Origin: CAYLZW01 sp964388085
GTDB taxonomy: Bacteria > Myxococcota > UBA727 > CAYLZW01
Assembly (NCBI GenBank): GCA_964388085.1
Contig: CAYLZW010000188.1
Location: 1 to 11,566 of the forward strand
Length of the DNA: 11,566 nucleotides
Direction of reading: 5' to 3'
The notes under the pieces are model-generated. The model made no database searches. It was not told the origin of the DNA and was given only the letters and a program-made list of their open reading frames with translations. Position numbers and translations under genes: made by a program. Below, piece by piece: positions 8,412 to 11,566 of this stretch. Every line of letters starts with the position of its first letter. Within the stretch, counting starts at the first letter, position 1.

Positions 8412-8447
8412 GTAGGGAAGGATGCGCCCTCGTCGCTGGCTGGGCAT

Positions 8448-8530
8448 CGGGCGGTCGGCGGGTTTCAGGGAGTTTCATCGACCGTCAGATGAGGCTGCGT
8501 CTTGCCTCTGCGCCCGCGCGGACCCGCCCG
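8448..8530. promoter_or_regulatory. Upstream region of the glycosidase gene
   Basis: This short gap lies between the glycosidase start region and the end of the restriction-enzyme remnant, and should contain the glycosidase promoter. I see no clear -35/-10 boxes and no purine-rich ribosome-binding site. It contains CGACCGTCAGAT (8479-8490), whose reverse complement recurs at 5853-5864 beyond the 3' end of the same gene. Confidence 0.35.
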
Positions 8531-8932
8531 TCAGGCCGACACGCTCGGCAAGGAAGCGCTCTCCGGGGCAGGCGTCGCCGCACCCGCATGCGTGTGAATG
8601 ACGTCCGGCATCTTCGCAGGGTCAAACACGACGTCCCACGCCCACGTGCCAAAGCCGCCCTTCTCGTTCACGGGGAGCACCCAGCGCGCGAGTCCTCGCG
8701 CTTCGCCTTGTTCTGCGGCGAGTCCTGCCCCTTCCCCTCGAGCACGAGCATTCTTCCCGTTCGCGAGCCGATTCAGGAAGTCAGGGATGAGGCGACGGCG
8801 AGCGCCATTCCACCTGTAATCGTGCCCGGTCAGCACGTTCTTGACGATGGCCTCCGCCATCTGGCCCTCGACGACGACGATCACCAGCGTCATGGCCGTC
8901 CGCCTATCACGCCCTTGTTTCCAATAAAGCAT
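8531..8932 (-). pseudogene. C-terminal remnant of a type III restriction / DEAD-box helicase-like protein
   Basis: The 133-codon frame has an N-terminal part of unclear origin. It then reads AEAIVKNVLTGHDY and RRRLIPDFLNRLANGK, and later VNEKGGFGTWAWDVVFDP. These resemble, from memory, the C-terminal part of large type III Res/helicase proteins (IVKN, PDFLxRL, NEKGGFG). Between residues 60 and 80 the open frame reads as nonsense (NARARGEGAGLAAEQ). The next frame there gives LVLEGKGQDSPQNKAKR, which is the expected family segment. One extra base near 8751-8755 and a loss near 8692-8697 therefore shift and then restore the frame. The helicase motor that should precede this part is absent. The fragment is almost certainly non-functional as an enzyme. 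Family assignment is from memory of the motifs. Confidence 0.72.
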
Positions 8933-9113
8933 GGCGCCTGCGAGCCGATTCGTTCTATTTAAATGGTATGTTCACAGTGTGCTTGGTCTTTACGAACAGG
9001 AATGCCGAGTCTGTGCAGGCCCGAAACCGCGCGAAAGCCAAGACGAACAAGACGATGGATTCGCTCGATAAGCTCTGAGTGGCTGTTCCTGATTTGCCCC
9101 GGAGAGACACGAC
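8933..9113. other. Less GC-rich spacer with a 36-codon ORF
   Basis: This stretch between two broken genes is visibly richer in A and T than its surroundings, including ATTTAAAT near 8957-8964. It holds the small ORF listed separately and, at 9101-9107, a GGAGAGA Shine-Dalgarno-like site that serves the metallophosphatase start at 9114. A promoter for rightward transcription is likely here, but I cannot name its boxes. Confidence 0.45.
8968..9078 (+). CDS. Small ORF, 36 residues, unrecognised
   Basis: An ATG at 8968 opens a 36-residue frame ending with TGA at 9076-9078. The product begins MFTVCLVFTN and continues as a charged, helix-prone stretch (AESVQARNRAKAKTNK) ending in MDSLDKL. The composition looks more protein-like than the overlapping frames. 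It sits 35 bases before the metallophosphatase start. It has no good ribosome-binding site, so it may be a leftover gene fragment. No function can be assigned. Confidence 0.25.
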   Translation: MFTVCLVFTNRNAESVQARNRAKAKTNKTMDSLDKL

Positions 9114-9438
9114 ATGCTGGAGATCGTGGGCGACGTACATGGGGCACCTCGATGCGCTTACGGCTCTAGGCCGGTCACTCGGCTACGACGTCGACCGTGG
9201 GTGGACGCATCCCGACGGCAGGCGCCTCGTCTCTCTCGGCGATCTGGTGGACTACGGCCCCGCCGCGCTGGAGGTAGCGGACCTCGTGCGGCAACTCACC
9301 GAGGACGGGCGTGCATGCGCGCTGCTCGGCAACCACGAGTACAACCTGCTGGAGGCCTGGCGCGGGGCCAGTTGGGGACACCTGGTACCCGGCTTCACTC
9401 CCTCGGCCGCAGCGGATACAACGGATTGTGATGTCTAA
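9114..9438 (+). pseudogene. Metallophosphatase (calcineurin-like/PrpE-type) remnant, frameshifted and truncated
   Basis: Metallophosphatases of this family use two metal ions to hydrolyse phosphoester bonds. The ATG at 9114 has a GGAGAGA site seven bases upstream and reads MLEIVGDVHG, holding the first metal motif GDxHG. The frame then goes wrong. One base later the expected sequence continues as HLDALTALGRSLGYDVDRGW, GDLVDYGP (second motif) and LLGNHEYNLLEAWRG (GNHE motif). Four Gs at 9141-9144, where three are expected, explain the shift. After the GNHE block the sequence loses likeness and stops at 9438, so the later histidine motifs are missing. About 108 codons remain where complete members are usually over 200. 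Without correction the first frame ends near 9431. Both the frameshift and the truncation argue against activity. Confidence 0.8.
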
Positions 9439-9525
9439 GCGACACGTCAGCGCCGTTCGCTCGGGGGTCGAGTCTCAGGGAACCGAACAACCGCCGCGCA
9501 GGCGACCACGGCCGCCGGAAGATGC
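9439..9525. other. Spacer before the AlbA-type ATPase gene
   Basis: These 87 bases lie between the truncated phosphatase and the next start. I see no gene in them. GGAAG at 9517-9521 ends four bases before the ATG at 9526 and probably serves as its ribosome-binding site. The join between phosphatase sequence and this spacer marks where a deletion or insertion probably removed the rest of the phosphatase. Confidence 0.4.
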
Positions 9526-11376
9526 ATGACGATTGATCTCGACGCCCTGCGTGAGGGCTGGGACTTCGAAGGAAAGCTGGCGGCCGGCAAGGACGGTCGC
9601 GGCGAGGTCCCCCGCTCGTTCTGGGAGACCTACTGCGCGATGGCGAACACGCGCGGCGGCGTCATCGTTCTTGGCGTGAAGCAACGCAAAGACGGCAACT
9701 TCGAGGCCACTGGCATCGTGGACGCGGATCGGGTTGAGACCGACCTCTGGAACACACTGTGGAATCCGAGCAAGGTAAGCGTGAACCTTCTGGACGAGGG
9801 TTCCGTTGCGCGCGAGAGGCTTGGCTCGCTCGTGGTCATCGTCATCCGGGTGCCGCGTGCGGACCGCCGTCGTCGCCCGGTTTACTTGAACGGAAATCCG
9901 CTTCGAGGCACATACGTCCGCTCCCACGAAGGGGATCGCCTTCTCGACGAGGCGGGTGTCAAGCGGATGCTCGCGGACGCCGACGAACGACCGAACGACG
10001 CGATGCCGCTCGAGAGGTTCACGCTGGCCGACCTCGATGATGGGACCGTCGTCGCGTACCGCAATGTATTTCGTTCGAACGCCCCGGACCATCCGTTCCT
10101 GGCGGAGAACGATACCGAGATGTTGCGCCAGCTTGGCGGCCTCCGCTGGAATCGTGAAACCGGACGAGACGAGATCACCGAGGCGGCGCTGCTCATGTTC
10201 GGGAGATGGTCGGCGATTCAAGAGCATCTGCCGAACTGGAAGCTTGACTTCCGGGAGATCGCCCGGGATAGCGCGGACGATGGCAGCTCTCCGCGTTGGA
10301 TCGATCGGGTCGTTCCCGACGGTACATGGTCAGGAAACCTGTTCTCGTTTTATCGCCGGGTGATGCCCAAGCTGACCGACGGCTTGAAGGTCCCATTCCG
10401 AGTGTCTCCGGATCTCACACGACAAGACGAGACGCGGGTCCATCAGGCTCTTCGCGAGGCCCTGGTCAATGCGCTCGTCCACGCAGATTTTCGAGGCAAG
10501 GGCGGCGTTCGGGTGTTTCGACATCCGGACCGCTACGAGCTCTACAATCCCGGTACATTGCTGCTTCCTCTCGAACAGGTTCGCCGTGGTGGGAAGAGTG
10601 AGTGTCGCAATCCCACGCTCCAGCACATGTTTCGGATGGTCGGCATTGGCGAACAAGCCGGCTCTGGGGTGCCCTCGATCCTGCGAGCGTGGCGCGAGAG
10701 ACACTGGCGTTTGCCCGCGCTGACCGAAGACATCCAGGAAGGCGAAACCCGCTTAGAGCTTCGGATGTTGAGCCTGTTCCCGCCCGAGACGCTAGAGGAG
10801 CTTCGCTCGCGCTTCGGCGACAAGCTGGACGCCCTCGGGGAGGACGGGCGGATCGCGGTAGCGACGGCCGCAACCGACGGGCAGGTGACGAACCGGCGAC
10901 TGCAAGATCTCACCGAGTCGCACCCCCGCGACCTGACGTTCCTGCTGCGCGGTCTCGTCGAGGATGGTTTTCTGGAGGCGTTCGGTGAACGCCAGTTGCG
11001 ACGGTACACGCTCCCCAGCGCGCACGCTGCCGCGAGCCCTCCACAAAGCCTTCAACAAAGCTCTCAACAAAGGGAGGCCAGCCTACCCCACAACACGCCG
11101 TGGGATCCCGATAAGATACTGGAAACACTACGTAAGGTCGCAGGGAAGAAGTGGTCCCGTCAGGAGGATATCCAGGCGGCCATCTTGGCTGTCTGCCGCG
11201 GAGCGCATCGAACAGTCGGGGACATCGCGACCGCGCTGAAGCGCTCAGAGGGGACGGTGCGCAACCACTACCTGCCACCGCTGGTCCAGAGCGGTCGGTT
11301 GGCGCTGCGATACCCGGACACCCCGAGCCACCCCAGCCAGGCCTACCGAACCGCGGAAGTGCTGGAAGAAGCGTGA
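9526..11376 (+). CDS. AlbA_2/Schlafen-type ATP-binding transcriptional regulator-like protein
   Basis: A complete 616-residue protein of the group often labelled ATP-binding or RecG-like regulator. Residues about 8-150 are an AlbA_2 (Schlafen AlbA) domain: WDFEGKLA, YCAMANTRGGVIVLGVK, PVYLNGNPLRGTYVRSHEG. Residues about 303-415 are the HATPase_c_4 part. Its N-box-like EALVNALVHADF (311-322) is followed by LYNPGTLLLP and a GIGEQAGSGVPSI loop. A first winged helix spans about 445-497. A Gln/Ser linker (504-516) follows, then a second winged helix (about 543-609) with the HRTVGDIATALKRSEGTVRN helix-turn-helix. Members occur near restriction-modification and other defence genes, and the broken neighbours here fit that. 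No frameshift or missing core motif is seen. DNA or RNA binding in the cytoplasm is likely; target and partner are unknown. Confidence 0.88.
   Translation: MTIDLDALREGWDFEGKLAAGKDGRGEVPRSFWETYCAMANTRGGVIVLGVKQRKDGNFEATGIVDADRVETDLWNTLWNPSKVSVNLLDEGSVARERLGSLVVIVIRVPRADRRRRPVYLNGNPLRGTYVRSHEGDRLLDEAGVKRMLADADERPNDAMPLERFTLADLDDGTVVAYRNVFRSNAPDHPFLAENDTEMLRQLGGLRWNRETGRDEITEAALLMFGRWSAIQEHLPNWKLDFREIARDSADDGSSPRWIDRVVPDGTWSGNLFSFYRRVMPKLTDGLKVPFRVSPDLTRQDETRVHQALREALVNALVHADFRGKGGVRVFRHPDRYELYNPGTLLLPLEQVRRGGKSECRNPTLQHMFRMVGIGEQAGSGVPSILRAWRERHWRLPALTEDIQEGETRLELRMLSLFPPETLEELRSRFGDKLDALGEDGRIAVATAATDGQVTNRRLQDLTESHPRDLTFLLRGLVEDGFLEAFGERQLRRYTLPSAHAAASPPQSLQQSSQQREASLPHNTPWDPDKILETLRKVAGKKWSRQEDIQAAILAVCRGAHRTVGDIATALKRSEGTVRNHYLPPLVQSGRLALRYPDTPSHPSQAYRTAEVLEEA
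11037..11072 (+). repeat. Three 12-bp imperfect repeats in the ATPase linker
   Basis: Three consecutive 12-base units all end in ACAAAG (11037-11048, 11049-11060, 11061-11072). The last two share CAACAAAG exactly. They encode a tetrapeptide-type linker (PQS-LQQS-SQQR) between the two winged helices. Changes of whole units would alter linker length without shifting the frame. Confidence 0.75.
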
Positions 11377-11566
11377 TTGTCTTGGGGTCGGGCGAACCTG
11401 CGTGGGCCTGAGCGGCTGCCGCGCCGCGGCGTGCCGGCGGTAGTAGCTACACGAGATCCGCAGCGCGTGGCGGTCCTGGAAGCGGGCGGCCAGCTCGGGC
11501 TCGTCCCGGAAGTATGCGTCCGGCAAACGGCGTCATGGACCACCTCTTGCGCCGCCGTGTCTCCTC
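11377..11566. other. Right-edge segment without an identifiable gene
   Basis: After the ATPase stop there are 190 bases to the window edge with no gene I can name. GCCGCG and CGCGGC flank a single C at 11418-11430, a short inverted repeat that makes at best a weak hairpin and has no U tract. On the minus strand a frame opens at a TTG near 11526 and reads LPDAYFRDEPELAARF then RISCSYYRRHAAA. This looks protein-like but is not recognised, and it then overlaps the ATPase gene in antisense. It may be a fragment of another lost gene. Confidence 0.35.

Noticed and set aside
5985..8492. 835-codon plus-strand frame across the glycosidase gene
   Set aside because: It reads the Gly-Glu repeat as Phe-rich runs and the rest as Arg/Ala/Val-rich sequence. 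It is a GC-driven antisense shadow.
8955..9140. 61-62 codon minus-strand frames in the less GC-rich spacer
   Set aside because: They overlap the phosphatase start with its good ribosome-binding site and show no family likeness.
9455..9490. tRNA-like GGTCGAGTCTC stretch, possible attachment site
   Set aside because: No acceptor stem, anticodon arm or correct T-loop could be built around it.

Overview
The window is GC-rich throughout, except for a short, visibly less GC-rich patch near 8,940-9,070. The likely source is a myxobacterium (Myxococcota). The evidence is a surface protein ending in a MYXO-CTERM-like sorting signal (Cys, hydrophobic stretch, Arg-rich tail) after a long Gly-Glu linker, a lipoprotein with Cys-rich repeats and a Gly/Asp-rich tail, and an RpoE-like ECF sigma factor. 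The species cannot be fixed from this sequence.

Left part (1-3,000). An ECF-type sigma factor runs leftward off the window edge. It is divergent from a complete penicillin-acylase-family (Ntn-hydrolase) gene that carries an N-terminal export signal. The acylase stop codon almost touches the stop codon of the convergent lipoprotein gene.

Middle (3,001-8,447). Two long minus-strand genes encode cell-envelope proteins. The first in transcription order is a secreted phosphodiester glycosidase (NAGPA/DUF2233 fold). It is followed by seven calcium-site (FG-GAP/VCBS-like) repeats of strict 55-residue period, a 30-unit Gly-Glu linker and the MYXO-CTERM-like tail. The second is a large lipoprotein with 23 cysteines in a repeat module. 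A 7-bp-stem hairpin lies between them.

Right part (8,531-11,566). This is an eroded accessory or defence-type segment. It holds the C-terminal remnant of a type III restriction/DEAD-helicase-like protein with two compensating frameshifts, and a metallophosphatase remnant broken by an extra G in a G run and truncated after its GNHE motif. Between these lies a short less GC-rich patch with a 36-codon ORF. A complete AlbA_2/Schlafen-type ATP-binding regulator follows, and it appears intact. The last 190 bases hold nothing I can identify.

The left and middle genes look like core or lineage-specific envelope functions. I infer that the right part was acquired horizontally and is decaying around one retained gene. 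I saw no new system that can be claimed with confidence. The most unusual items are the glycosidase-repeat-GE linker architecture and the decaying island.
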